This document shows positions 34,510 to 46,260 of a stretch of DNA of 64,000 nucleotides, piece by piece. How positions within the stretch are numbered: position 1 is the stretch's first letter; every line of letters begins with the position of its first letter. This DNA comes from Aurelia coerulea. Taxonomy: Eukaryota; Cnidaria; Scyphozoa; Semaeostomeae; Ulmaridae. Both the position numbers and the translations under genes were made by a program. Location: assembly GCA_039566865.1 (NCBI GenBank), contig CM076943.1, forward strand, positions 39,440,663-39,504,662. Direction: 5' to 3'. The notes beneath the pieces were generated by a model, which worked only from the letters and a program-made list of their open reading frames with translations, ran no database searches and was not told the DNA's origin.

Positions 34510-36297
34510 GTGTATATGACGCAGATATCACGTTTTCTGTGCTGACCACTGGAGCAGTTTGTGCACTAACTTCGACTTGTGAGGGAGCCTTCGTATGAAT
34601 CATGGTACTTGCAATAGGAGGCCAGTTATCCTCTTTAACTTGCGGTGTGTAGATGTGAGCTGGTTTGTCGTTATCTGCGTCTGCTTTTGAAGGTTCTCCG
34701 TAAGGACTTGTAGTTGTGATCGAAGACGCCACAGGCTTGTAACTTTGAGCCGCAGGTCCTGTTTGGGGATTGCCATACGCATAGGGGGAGGCTTGGCTTG
34801 TTGTATTGGTAGCTTGGGGCTCTTGCTTTACGTTTGGTGTGTATGTGGCGGGTGGCCAAGCCGGTTTTGTTTCAGTATTAACCGCATTCGGGTAAGTAGA
34901 TTCCTTTGATGTTGTCTGTTCACTGTTGACTTTGATCTGCTCTTGTTGCTTGGTTGCACCTACCGGATAAGTGTATGCGGGGTAGGAAGCTTGTTTTGCA
35001 GTAGAAGCACTTGACGCAGCTTGAGAAGCACTGGTTTGCTGTGGAAAAGTGGATGAAGTGTTTTTAGCTGCCGGAGTTGCTTCTTTGCTGCCTTGAGTTT
35101 GCGTACTTGCTGGATAATTTGTATTTACTGCAGCAGTATTCGCTTGATTTTGCTGGGAGGGATATGTATTAGAATTTGCATACGTTGCGGCGTTGCTTGC
35201 TGATGATTGCTGCGCAGCAAAAACTTTTGCGCTCGAGTATTGACCAGAATAAACATAGCCTGTGTCATTGTTTGACGGCTTTGGCTGTGTGGCTGGAGCA
35301 TAGCTACTAGGAGCAGTGCTTACTTGATACTGTTGTGAATTATACTGGGCTGTGTTGGTATTATTTGCAGGACTATTTGAAGGACTTTGCTTGATGGATT
35401 CTGTATTATTAGGAGTAGTCGTAGTGGCCTCACTTTGCGGTGAAGGAAAGGATGTAGTTGTAGTGTTGTTTCCTAAGCTTGTGCCATTGGTCTGTTGATA
35501 AACGGAAGGATATGTGTTGGTCGTTGCAGGCTTGGTAGTTGCTGGTTGTTCTGTTGCCACAGAGGCATTGACATTCCATGAAGCGGCTCCAATGCCTACC
35601 TGTGGGCTCACGGTTACTGCAGAACTCGTTGATAAGGTTCCATTCCCAGTCACTACCCTTGTTTGATTATTAGCTACCATACTGGCGGTGATAGGGGCAC
35701 TCGTCACTTCAACAGCAGCTATCTTTTGGGAAGAATTTGCATTGGAGGATGCAGCCAAGTTGCTCTCCTGCGTTGTACTATTATTGCTCGAAATCACCGC
35801 GGGGGGTGCTGCAACTGGCCGTGAAGAGGATGGATAGGTACTAGCTGCAAGATTTTGTTGGCTTGCCTGTGCCTGCGCAACAGCACTGCTGTCCCCTTGC
35901 TCTGGCCTATATTTCTGACCGAAGTTGGCCTCTGCGATGACGTTATTTGTGGGTGAAGCTCCATTTGAGGCTGTGTTTGCAACATGGGCTGGGCTTGCAT
36001 ACGAGGCTACGCTTCCATTTGAGGTTGCACTTCCATTCGAGGTTGCATCAATGTTAGTGTTTGGGCTAAAAGAACTTTGGAACTGAATGGCTTTAAAATG
36101 TTTCGTCTGCTGACTTATGACTCCTGCAATAATTAAACCAACAGCATTATGGTCATCCGCACGCTCCTTCGCTTCTGCCTCCGCTTCAGACGTTTTTTCT
36201 GCAGTTGCAGTTGCATTTGGTTTGTTATCGTGTTTTTCTGATAAGAAATTTTCCGCTGCTTGTAGGAGATTTTGCTGTTTTATTTGTGCATTTGAGC
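34510..36297 (-). CDS. SEA-module gene, 596-residue Ser/Thr/Asn/Gln-rich exon
   Basis: One exon of 1788 bp, acceptor TCTTTTTTCAG at 36298-36299 and donor GTAAGT at 34504-34509, is open throughout in phase 1-1. The start is charged and helical (AEKTSEAEAEAKERADDHNA), and the rest is low complexity, rich in Ser, Thr, Ala, Asn, Gln and Pro, with a loosely repeated TYP-containing unit (NTYPSVYQQ, NTYPSQQNQ, STYPNAV). No membrane segment or cysteine-rich domain is seen. Many N-x-S/T and Ser/Thr sites suggest a mucin-like glycosylated spacer between SEA modules. The exact role is inference. Confidence 0.8.
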
Positions 36298-36390
36298 CTG
36301 AAAAAAGACAACAAATGTGTAAACATTGGACCTGCTAGGACTCTCTGTCAAACTAGTGAGGTAAATGTGGAACTGCCCTGCAAGATTCTA

Positions 36391-36585
36391 TTGCATTGCA
36401 TTGCATTGCATTGCATTGCATTGCATTGCATTGCATTGCATTGCATTGCATTGCATTGCATTGCATTGCATTGCATTGCATTACATTGCATTGCATTGCA
36501 TTGCATTGCATTGTATTTTATTGTATTATATCTAATTTGATTGCATTGCATTGTATTATGTTGTATTGCATTGTATTGTATTTTT
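36391..36585. repeat. (TTGCA)n pentanucleotide array
   Basis: About 24 near-perfect TTGCA units run from 36391 to 36513, then decay into TTGTA/TTATA variants. It lies about 95 bp upstream (in transcript sense) of the acceptor at 36298, inside the gene 2 intron. Confidence 0.95.
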
Positions 36586-37892
36586 ATAAGTAAAGCTGGG
36601 TGGTTGCATAGAAATATAGCTGCAGCTGCCTTTTTGCAGTGAAGAAAAATCTAAGTCCAGCATTTAGGTCGTTGTAAAGATACAACTAACTTGTTACCTC
36701 ATTTATCAAAAGGCGGGACATATCTCTAAAGTCTGAAAATTGTTATCTTATTTGGGAGAGGTTCAACATTTTTGGTAGAAAAATACAATCCATTGGGAAA
36801 CGGAAAAAGGCAGTCTTAAGGACGATCTCCATTGGACAATTTTCTGAACGATCAACAAAACGATTCGTGACGAATCATGCGCAGTTGAACATTTCTGACC
36901 ATCGCATCGAAAAGGTACGCTGGATAAAAAGAAAAATTGATTTCTACTTTCGTCTTACGATTTTTCTCAGAGACGTAGGAACCGGGGCATTGAGGGCACG
37001 TCCCCGAAGATATTGCAACAAACATAGAAGTGCCCTTTTTTCAGGAAGGTTAGTGAAAAACGTGCCCTTGAAATGTCGCGGCCCCAAGTTTGAGATGCTT
37101 TCTACGTTTCTGACTTTGCTCGCTGAGTTTTGTCCAATGGAATTTTGGAAGTTTTTGAAATTTTAGAAAAAAGCAACACAAGTGGAGAATAGAGCAGCTT
37201 AATCATTGCAAATTTTTAGAGAACGATCTTTAAAGAAATCGTCTATCTAAGATCGACCTTCATGATATATTTTTCAATAGTCCTTCAATAAATCTTCTCA
37301 TGAAATAACTTGATTAGATATCAGAATTTCAGCATGAATCCGAAAAATCAATAATGTGATGGTAATATCACGAATTCACGAAACATCTTGTAGAAAAACT
37401 GTCAACTTACCTTGCTTTTGCTCTTTCGAATACCTATCAATAGAGAATGGAGCTAGTTGTCACAGGAATGAGTTGCCACACTGATCACTTTCAATCGAAT
37501 GCTTTGAATGTTTTGAGAATAATAACTGAGAATAATCCCCTCCCCCCAGACAACATCATTATCAATGCATTCCTCGGTTTGTGTTTGCATTCAATTTGTG
37601 ACTGTGACAATTCCTTCCTGTGACAAAATCCCTCATTCTATTCTAGTACTGTGTACTCGGTACCAGAAGATTTATACCAGTTCTTTGGTTAGCAATCCAC
37701 TCCGAAAGCAGTCTTATTCGATAAAGACCACATCCAAGAAAGTGCTTGTGCATCACAGGCAGCTAAAAGCCACTTGGATACACTTGGATACAAGAAAAGA
37801 AAACATTGGCAGAAAATTAACATACAAACAGAATATTTTGAAGAGGTGCAGGCCAAATATCAAAGTTAGTTTTTCAACTGAATGTCACTAAC

Positions 37893-39053
37893 CGTTTTGT
37901 TTGTCATTGTTTCCAACGCCAGTCGATTCATTTTGATTGTAGACAACTTGGGGATACAGAGTTTTTGTCAAAGTTGGTGTATCTGAACTATCGAGCAAAT
38001 TTTCTGTGGCTCCTTGCGCAGGAGCAGCTTCCGTAGTAGCAGCTTTGTTTCCAGTCGACTGCGTATTGATGTCTTTATACAGCTTGTCGAGTTCTGCGTC
38101 CGTGCTAGTTTTCTGAGGGACAGTTGCTGGCTGCTGTGCTAGTTGCTTTTCATTCCCTTTTTGCTGTTGTTCATTGTTCCACGACTGTAAAACTGGTTGC
38201 TCTGGGTTCAGCACTAGTTTGCCTTCAACCTGCTGTGGTAGCCCTTGCCATAGCTCTTTAGTCGCTGCAGAGTTGCCAAGTTGTGAAGGAGTAGCTTGCT
38301 GCGAGGCTAAGTTTTTGTCTGGTTGGGTCTGGGGCTGCTGTTGTGGCTGTGTCTGCAGTGGTGGCTTTTGTTGTTGTTCTTGTTGTTGTGATGGTTGCGG
38401 CTGCGGCTTTGGCCATGGTAGTGATTGTGGTAGCTGCTGTTGTTGTTGTTGTGTTTGCAGATTTTGTAGTTGCTGTTGTAGCTGTTGCTGTTGTTGTAAC
38501 GGCTTGGGTTGTGGTTGTGGTTTTGCTTGGAACTGTGGCTGTGGCCATGGCTGCACTGACGGTTGCGGCTTTTCAAGTAGTAGTTGTTGTTGCTGAATGG
38601 CCTCGGGCGCTTTTGCAACTTCATTGTTCTCAATTTTGCCTTGTTTCGGATAAATTGGTGCCGATGTTTCTTCCACAACATTTTCTTTTGAGTTCACGGC
38701 CGGTTTTACTGATTGCTTTTCCATCATAATCACTGCACTTTGTTGGAAGAACTTCGCTCTGTGAAGTTTATAAGCCATCATTGCCTCGTCAGAGTAATTC
38801 GGCTTTTGAGCCACCAGAGCAGGCTGTTTTGTTGCCTTTTGCTGTTTGTTTTTCTGCGGACCAGCTAATGGGTATATAGGCTCTGTGGATTCTTTTGGTA
38901 AAGGTTGGCCTCCTGCACTTGCTTTGATTTCAGCATCAACTTTGGGCTTTTCGATCTCGGTTCCATTCATGCCAGCGTCAGAGTGAGGCTTTGGGAATTC
39001 TTCATTTGATGATGATTCTGTCATTGGCTGGTCGCTGGTGATATTGTTTATTT
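37893..39053 (-). CDS. SEA-module gene, 387-residue Gln/Pro-rich exon
   Basis: The 1161-bp exon has acceptor ATTATTTCCTAG and donor GTTAGTG, phase 1-1. Its first third is mixed and acidic (MTESSSNEEFPKPHSDAGMN), with two EPIYP/APIYP motifs. The middle is a long Gln/Pro/Trp tract (PWPQPQFQAKPQPQPKPLQQ and similar), and the end has ELDKLYKDINT and TLYPQVVYNQNES. Gln codons mix CAA and CAG. The xYP motifs recur in the exon at 34510, linking the two spacers. It follows SEA module 1 and precedes the 596-residue spacer. Confidence 0.8.
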
Positions 39054-39214
39054 CTAGGAAATAATATGTTGCGATTATAATCATGCCACCACTTAATTTC
39101 AGTTCTTATTTTAAGCAAGAGATAAATACATCTTCAATCTGTCAGGCCAGGCAATCATAAAAAACTTACTCTAACGCGTTATAGCTTCAAGTATCATAAA
39201 GTACAACTATTGTA

Positions 39215-40368
39215 CCGGGTGCGGCAAAATAAACTATGCACTTTTGGCAGGCCACGATAAATCGTACACTGGACCGATTTTGAAGATTTATGACTTACTC
39301 TTAAGCAGAAAGCCTGAATTAGATACTGGGATTTTTGCAAATCAATTCATTTTCAGTTTTCAGAGCTAGAAGCGAGTTTCTTAAAATTTTAGTTTTCTAA
39401 AACACTGAAAACGTTAAGAAAACATCGATCAAGTTTTCTAAAGAATCGACATGAGTTAAAAGAGAGAACTTGTTTGTGGTGATTTGGGATCTAGAAATCG
39501 ATTAATTGTAATCTGCTGCACGAGAGTTCGTACTAAATCCCCAAATCACAAATGATCAGCTCTCCGAGGTTCCTGGTTTAAATGTGAATTTAGATGTTAA
39601 ACCTTTGTGTGATTTGCTTCTGTTCGGTGACTCGCAGTATAATGTCATTATCAATCGAATAATCCTCGAAGCAACAATTTCTTTTATCAAAAATACGAAA
39701 AGGTTTTCAAATTAAATTTAGGCATAAAACAGCAGCAACATTTTCATTTTATTTGTAGCATTTGTAGCGGGTGCCTTGTAAAGAAGTACTCTCATTTTTA
39801 TCACGAATAGCAGATATGTTGTAATACATAATCCTCGCGGTAGCTTTAGGTGTTTCATCTATCTGTGTTTGTTTGAGAGTCATGCAACTGCTGTAAAGTG
39901 GAGGGAGTTCTTCTTTCTGAGACGCCCGTGTTGTTCTCGTTCTTTTCTTAAATTTGATGCATATTTCTCCATTGATGTAAGTGGCTGCCGTAGTTGGAAC
40001 TCGATGACATCATGTCCTTTCCAGCTATGGCAGCCACAGAATATTTATATTTCGTTGGAGTTAGTTGTTTCTATTTGTGATAAAAAAAAATCCCCAAATC
40101 ACCCTGAAAACGTTTACTCTGTGTTCATTCATGTCGAGTCTTTCAAAATTTGATCAACGTTTTTTGATCATTTTCAGTGTTTTCGAAAACGAAAATTTTA
40201 CGAAATTCGCTTCTAGCTCTAGAACCTGAAAACGGAAAAATTTGCAAAAAGTCCTAGAATCTAATTCAGGCCTTATGCTAAAGATTAAGTTATAAATCTT
40301 CAAAATCGGTCCAGTGTACAATTTATTGTGGCCTGCCAAAAGTGCATAGTTTATTTTGGCGCAACCGG
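39215..40368. mobile_element. Palindromic MITE carrying nested LINE
   Basis: TA (39213-39214) precedes CCGGGTGCGGCAAAATAAAC; the right end GTTTATTTTGGCGCAACCGG precedes TA (40369-40370). Each arm is about 300 bp and they are inverted copies (CACTTTTGGCAGGCCAC against its complement). The centre is split by a LINE-A copy (39550-40087). Removing that insert leaves about 600 bp, the usual size of the other MITEs here. Confidence 0.85.
39550..40087 (+). mobile_element. 5'-truncated LINE-A copy
   Basis: From GATCAGCTCTC on, it matches the last 540 bp of LINE-A (17092-17632), including the ORF2 end (RIILEATISFIKNTKRFSN and stop) and the 3' UTR to GTGATAAAAAAAA. A 15-bp target duplication, AAATCCCCAAATCAC, lies at 39535-39549 and 40088-40102. 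This copy keeps TGT where LINE-A has a TGA stop. Confidence 0.95.
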
Positions 40369-41679
40369 TATGTGAAATTCAGTTTCAAATTCAAATTTTT
40401 GGGTGTTCATCTATTTTTTACGCTAACAAATGACTAACTTCAGCAACAATATTGCAACTGATTTTGCAACCTTTGTACGAGATTATTTTTGGGGCCACGT
40501 GAAAGCTAAAAACTTCACAAGACTTTCTTCTAGCACTTGTCTCAAAAAGCACCATTTTGATTGGGAAAAGAAAAATACCATAAGCTATCAAGTCTTTCCA
40601 AGCGCAAAATTAATTAATTTAATCTTCAAATTAAATGACCTTGCATTTAAAATCACCTACCAAACATAGGAGATACGAATTCGCAAAACCAGAATTTAGA
40701 ATTATCCCGAAACAAGAGGTTTTGAAAAGGGCCTACCATTAATCTTAATCCTTTGATTATAATTTTTGTTTTTAAAGGTTTACATATCATAGCCATAATC
40801 TTGATTAAGTGAACAGAAGAAAAATATGATAAGAATGATAAGCTTATGGCAAATTTGCAAAATACTCGTGCATGTGCTCTTTAAGCCTCCTCTTCGTTAC
40901 ATTACTTTTCAATGGCAAGGACCGATTTTTCATCAAAAGAAGTAAGATTTCAAGAACAATTGAAACATATTGAAACATTTCAAAGTACGGTTGTCTTCAG
41001 AGGCAACAAATAAAAATCAAAATATGAAATTCATTTGGCAACTGCCCATCGTGTCAAATCATGGCTTGGCCTTTTTAGCACTACTGGCTCCAGGTGCACT
41101 CTAAGCCTTGATCTTGCAAATTCGTATCTCTTGAGCATAGCTTCCAAATCTTTACCTCGGCGTAAAAAGGTGGGTGTAAAATTCTTATTCTTATTTCAAT
41201 ATTTTTCGAAATTTCAGCGTATGTTACATTTTAACTTTTTTGAGGGTGTGACGTCATCAAATTTCTAAATCATAAACCAGAAAAGTGACATACTTTTGCT
41301 TGATACCATATTGTAGACATCCATAAACTATGGCTTTCTTCGAAATTATTTCATGTTGCTTCAAACAGTTTAGAAATGACGATGGTTTTGGGTATTTTTG
41401 AAATTTTTTCTCGAATTCTTCAAAAAGTAGAAAAGCAGTCTAATTCTGAAAACATTGAAGATTTCAAAAAAGTCCAACGGTAGAATTATAGAGAAATAGC
41501 TAACGTTTCTTTGAAGTCATTCAGTTCAAAGAAATAAGTAACTGAATTTTACACCAGCATTTTTAAAGATTTAGAACCTATGCTTATCTCTTGTACTTTG
41601 TGAAAGATTGTGCAAGGCACGTGCATTTAAGTTCAATATCAACGAATTTTGGTTTGCAATCGGAAGGTCCTGATATCTG

Positions 41680-42135
41680 ACAGTAAAGCCCCGCAAACAA
41701 GAACATACCACGATGAGAACCTGCAGATTGATATCGCGGAAAAAGACACCCATAAATAAGAACCAAAATCAGGCTGATTTTCTCAACGTTCTTATCAGCT
41801 GGTATACTTAATGATAAAGATGTTATCAAATCAGGGTATGTAAACTCCAAACTGAACACCGCAAACAGTTTTCAAGCATAAGAATTTTTTTGATCAAGCT
41901 GTGCGATATGAACTGCTTTGTCAGCAACAAAATACCATATCTTGCATCATTTAAAATGCAGTCACTCCACCCCAAAGTTTATCAAATACATATTTTATAG
42001 CTTTACATTCATTATAGTCATAAGTGTCCTTGTGCTAAGAACCACACCCTGAAAGTATCATAAGTACCACATTTATAAGAACGTAGTCAGTCTGTGTTTT
42101 AGAAAAATATGTTCTCGTTTACGGGGCTTTACTGT
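41680..42135. mobile_element. MITE with ACAGTAAAGCCCC ends
   Basis: ACAGTAAAGCCCCGCAAACA at the left is mirrored by GTTTACGGGGCTTTACTGT at the right; the match continues with AAGAACATA / TATGTTCT. The interior has no gene. It lies in the intron between 39053 and 43009. Confidence 0.8.
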
Positions 42136-42319
42136 ATCCATTGTTTCATTCCTTTATCTAGACAAATGCTAATCACTTGAAGCAAATATCTGTTGCTGCA
42201 TATTAAGAAAATGAGAAGTTAGTCTATCAGAGCTATCAATTAGTTGTGAAGCGCAGGTGCTCGTTATGAGAACCATTCTTTTAGCAGTCTGTGCTACTTT
42301 TATTTTAATTTTTTGTTTC

Positions 42320-42900
42320 TTTGGTTTGGTTTGGTTTGGTTTGGTTTGGTTTGGTTTGGTTTGGTTTGGTTTGGTTTGGTTTGGTTTGGTTTGGTTTGGT
42401 TTGGTTTGGTTTGGTTTGGTTTGGTATTTTTCTGCTTTTCTTGTCTTCTTTTATTTATTTGTTTGTTTGTTTTAGTTTGCTTTGCTGTGTTTCGCTTCGT
42501 ACTGTTTCGTTTTTGTCTTTGTTTTTCGTTTGCTTTGTTTTGCCTCATTTTGATTTGATTTGTTGTTTGTTTTGTTTGCTTTCTTTTGCTTTATTTTGCC
42601 TCGTTTTGTTTTGATTGGTTGTTTGCTTCTTTCGTTTGTTTTGTTTTGCTTTGCTTTGTTTTGCTTCATCTTTGCATTATGTTGTCTTTGTATTGTTATG
42701 CCTTTTGTTTGTTTGTTTGTTTGTTTTGTTTGTTTTAGTTGCTTTGTTTGTTTTGCTTTGATTAGTTCAGCAATATTATTTTGTTTCTGTCTTCGTTTTG
42801 TTTTGTTTTGTCTTGTTTTGTTTTTTATCTTTTGTTTTTTTTGTTTGCCTTTTGTTTTTCTTTGTTTTTTAATCTTTGTTTTTATTTTCGTTTTGGTTTT
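42320..42900. repeat. (TTTGG)n array with degenerate T-rich tail
   Basis: About 21 perfect TTTGG units end near 42424. A further 470 bp consists of TTTG/TTTC-type variants with TTGTTTG runs. It is a pentanucleotide microsatellite in a gene 2 intron; several long open frames through it are only products of the repeat. Confidence 0.95.
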
Positions 42901-43008
42901 ATGTAATGGTCATGAGAGGTAGTCATGCAGTGTTGCTCCCCAACAAGAGAAATTGTAAATATTTATCTGAATACATAAAGATAGAATGGTAAGTAGCAAC
43001 AATCTCAC

Positions 43009-43154
43009 CATAGATTTCCAATGAGTCACTGATAACAGGAGTTCCACCAACGGAGCCAGATGACACCAATATTTTCAGCTTCTGTGCTGGGTAGACCTCT
43101 TCATCTGTAAACCTTACAAGCATATCTACAACAACCTGTCCTTGGGCACTCTCC
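43009..43154 (-). CDS. SEA module 1, third exon (c)
   Basis: The exon is 146 bp, acceptor TTTATTGCAG, donor GTGAGAT, phase 2 in and 1 out. It encodes ESAQGQVVVDMLVRFTDEEV, then KLKILVSSGSVGGTPVISDS and LEIY. GQVVVDMLVRF sits where SEA domains have the GSVVV strand and cleavage site; Gln replaces the reactive Ser, so autoproteolysis is unlikely. It joins the 59-bp exon at 44526 and then the Gln-rich exon at 37893. Confidence 0.8.
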
Positions 43155-43813
43155 CTGCAATAAATAGAGCAGGCAAATCTCTAAATCTTAATACATTTAA
43201 GAAACTTTGTGTAAATTATCTTGATATCTCATAATTTCCATCTATGTATCATGAACTGAAACCTATGGGCAAGTGCTGTATTTTCCATCAGCCTGTTCTA
43301 AAGTCCATGGACTTGTACATCTAATCAAACTTTCAAATGAGGCAAACAACCGTGTAAATTAATAACGAGTTCATGTGGTCATCAGCTACACCATTTCAGT
43401 CTGCCTTAAATTAGATGTCACGTGGGATTTGTGATGACGCAAAATTCCTTGGTAAAAAATTTCAATTGCAGTTATTCATGTGGCATCCAATTTGAGATGG
43501 ACTATAAATTTTCTGGAATGGCATGGAAAACTTGATACGCTCGAAAACAGTATTAGCATAGAGCAGAGCTGTTATGTGTGGTCTGGTTGTTACATTGGTT
43601 TGGAAAAATGTTACCGCAGGGTAGTATTGGTTCAACTGGTCATTTGGTCTGAAAAATATGCCTGCAACTTTAGTATGAAGTAGAATCACTGCCGTTCAGA
43701 TCACTATTGGTATGAGTAAAAGTTTTATCCGTCCCCTGCAGCAGAACTCTGCAGGGTGTACGTGGGACAAATCCAATTTTTCGACACATTGTATAGATGT
43801 ATGTAGCTTTCTA

Positions 43814-44404
43814 CATGGTGTCTCAAAAAATTGTGCACCGTTTGCCTGAAGATTGCGACATAACGGCAAAAGATTCTCGCCAAACCATTGCATGAAGGTG
43901 CTCTTAAGATATTCAATTGAAGTTTGCCACCATTCCCATAAAATTCCGTTGAGAAAGATGGAGCTATGACCTTCAGCAGGCCAAATTTTTCCGATGACTG
44001 AATCAAGCAGTCGGCGATTTTGTCTTACTATTTTGCAGCGATAAATAGCTTCTTGGATTGAAAATGAAACAGCAGCCTCCAATGTCATCGCACTCGTAAA
44101 AATTCTGATAATTCTCAGAGAGTTCCACTATTTCTGATCTCATGCAAATCAGTTTTACCTCACGTGAAACTACTGATCACTGCAAAAAAGTAAGATAAAA
44201 TGGTCGACCACTGGTTTCTATCATCAAGCAAATTTGGTCTTCTGAAAGTCATAGCTCCATCCTTTTTCAACGGATTTTTATGGGGATGGCAGCAAACTTT
44301 ATCTTAACATCTGAAGAGCAACATTATATAAAAGTTTGGCAAGAATATTTTGCCATTTTGTTGCAATCTTTAAGTAAACGGGGCACGATTTTTTTGACAC
44401 CCTG
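43814..44404. mobile_element. MITE, family 4, copy 2
   Basis: TA (43812-43813), then CATGGTGTCTCAAAAAATTG; the right end is TTTTTTTGACACCCTG before TA (44405-44406). The arms pair over most of their length (AAGATTCTCGCCAA), and the inside matches 33930-34491 through GCAGCGATAAATAGCTTC and similar stretches. Confidence 0.85.
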
Positions 44405-44525
44405 TAGTAAGCATAAAGCCACTGCAGATGCAGTTACAAAGAAAAAAATGTGACAATAATAATTCCATTCCATTCATTCCATTACATATAAAGAGCGAGA
44501 TAGATTCAAAATAGAGTCAGCTTAC

Positions 44526-44584
44526 CTGAACGCTAAAACATCTGCATCTAGATATTTTGGTGAGCCACTGAATGCATGTGCAAG
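44526..44584 (-). CDS. SEA module 1, second exon (b)
   Basis: A 59-bp micro-exon with acceptor TTTATCTTAG and donor GTAAGCTG, phase 0 in and 2 out, encodes LAHAFSGSPKYLDADVLAF. It has the same length and phases as the exon at 31183. It joins the exon at 46819 to that at 43009. Confidence 0.8.
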
Positions 44585-44744
44585 CTAAGATAAACCAAAA
44601 TGAGTTCAAATCTGACAACGAAGGTTATAGGACAACATCACCCTCAGCAGAGAGATCTAACTCAGAATTTATCTTGATGTGAGTAATATCAAATTATTTA
44701 TTATCAAATTAGAATAGTGAGCAAATTATTTATTTTTCCGGATA

Positions 44745-45915
44745 AATAATGTCTACAGATCCTTTCAAGAAATTGTTTCAGGGGTACCCCAAGGATCAGT
44801 GTTAGGCCCTATTCTTTTCAATTTCTACATAAATGATCTTTTCTCTTTCATAAAGCAAGCAACCATGTACAATTATGCTGATGACAACACGCTAGCTTTC
44901 TTTTCCAAGTCCTTGCCAGATCTTGTCAAGGTTTTGGAAAGCGAAGCAGACAACGCTTTGTCTTGGCTCGACCAAAATGAAATGATTGCTAACCCTAACA
45001 AATTCCATGCACTTTTTGTTAAAAAAGACCAGACAAACACTTGTGGCATAAATCTAGATTTCCAAGGACATTCCATCAAATCTGAGGAGACTGTTAAACT
45101 CTTAGGTGTAACACTAGATTACAAATTGAACTTTGACCCACACATATCAAACCTTTGCAAAAAAGCCGCAGCACAACTAAACGTTCTTAAGCGACTTAAG
45201 TCATTTATTGGTTTTGCTGAAAAAGAAGTTTTGGTTCAAAGCTTTGTATATTCTAATTTTAACTACTGTCCTTTAGTTTGGTACTTTTCATCTTCAAAAT
45301 CTGTTCAGAAAATTGAAAGAATACAGGAACGTGCGCTAAGATTTTTGTACAATGATCATAAAAATTCCTATGATGATCTTCTTCTTAGGTCAAAAAAATG
45401 CACAATGCAAGTTGCTCGTGAGAGAACCCTCTGTGTTGAAATATTTAAGACAATAAAAAACTTGAATCCAGCTTTTATGCATAACATTTTTAGTTCAAGA
45501 ACTTCAAAGCATCCATCTCGGAATCCCAACAATTTAAATCACTTTCGACCAAATCAGGTAACTTTTGGTTCCAAGAGCCTTAAAGCCATGGGACCTCAGA
45601 TCTGGAACTGTTTGCCAAATGAACTAAAATCAGCTGACAATCTAAACAGTTTCAAAAGCATGATAAAACAATGGAATGGCCCCACCTGTAAATGCAACGC
45701 TTGTAAATATAATGATAACATGTAGATTTTGTCCATTTATGTCCACGTAGTTTTGATATTTATCTTCTGTATTTACGTATTAATTTCCTTAGTTATTTTT
45801 CCTTTTGTTAGTAGATTCGATTTAGATTAGTTGTATGTGTATATATTTGTATATATATATGTATAGCTAGGTGTAAAAAAAATCGAATAAAAATAAGGTA
45901 ACAAACAAACAAATC
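44745..45915 (+). mobile_element. LINE-B, 5'-truncated CR1/Rex-like
   Basis: The element begins within the reverse transcriptase and ends after AATAAA-like sequence and (AAAC)n near 45915. The right end probably is the AACAAACAAACAAA tract. The left boundary is uncertain by about 15 bp and I could not find a target duplication. It lies in the gene 2 intron between exons at 44584 and 46819, in the opposite orientation to the gene. Confidence 0.85.
44763..45725 (+). pseudogene. LINE-B ORF2 C-terminal half, truncated
   Basis: The open frame runs from SFQEIVSGVPQGSVLGPILF through the catalytic YADD (44874-44885), then LLGVTLDYKLNFDPHISNLC, SFVYSNFNYCPLVWYFSSSK and IERIQERALRFLYND, to a stop at 45723-45725. 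There are about 320 codons without a lesion. This is the palm-to-thumb and C-terminal part of a CR1/Rex1-like RT. The endonuclease and the first RT motifs are missing, so it cannot work alone. Confidence 0.9.
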
Positions 45916-46260
45916 TAATAGGAAAGATGTCAGTGTTCGCATTGCCAAAGACACAGCCAGAGGGGAATTTTAGTGCCCCGACTCTCTCATTTAGAGCCAT
46001 GAAAACAAATTTTATAGTTTGTTACACAACTGAAGTTTACTTTTTGTTGTTGATGAATTGAGCACTTGGCTTCCTTTAATAAATTGTTAATGCATCAATA
46101 GATTTAGCCAAATGCTTATCATCAGATGTCCAAAAAATATCTAAATGATGCAATGTCACAAATTGTATATTAAGATCTCATCTAATTTGAAAAGATATTT
46201 AAAAAAAATTTAAAACCATTATAATTTCTAAGCTTGCAGAAAACATGGGATAATGGACCT

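Noticed and set aside
35794..36000. Gln-rich minus-strand ORF
   Set aside because: It is in another frame than the 34510-36297 exon, which stays open through this part; a shadow.
36205..36593. Repeated Met-Gln-Cys-Asn and Leu-His-Cys-Ile-Ala ORFs
   Set aside because: These come from the (TTGCA)n microsatellite in an intron.
37421..37443. A 23-bp minus-strand micro-exon with TTGATAG acceptor and GTAAGTT donor between the two giant exons
   Set aside because: Its length is not a multiple of three, so it would break the phase-1 chain between 37893 and 36297.
38174..38729. Cys/Gly-rich and Val/Ala-rich ORFs on the plus strand and Thr- or His/Asn-rich ORFs in other minus frames
   Set aside because: They are frame shadows of the Gln-rich coding exon at 37893-39053.
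42257..42922. Several long overlapping ORFs on both strands (Phe/Gly/Leu/Val/Trp and Lys/Pro/Asn/Gln repeats)
   Set aside because: They are translations of the (TTTGG)n array and its T-rich tail; a pentamer repeat without stops is open in all frames.
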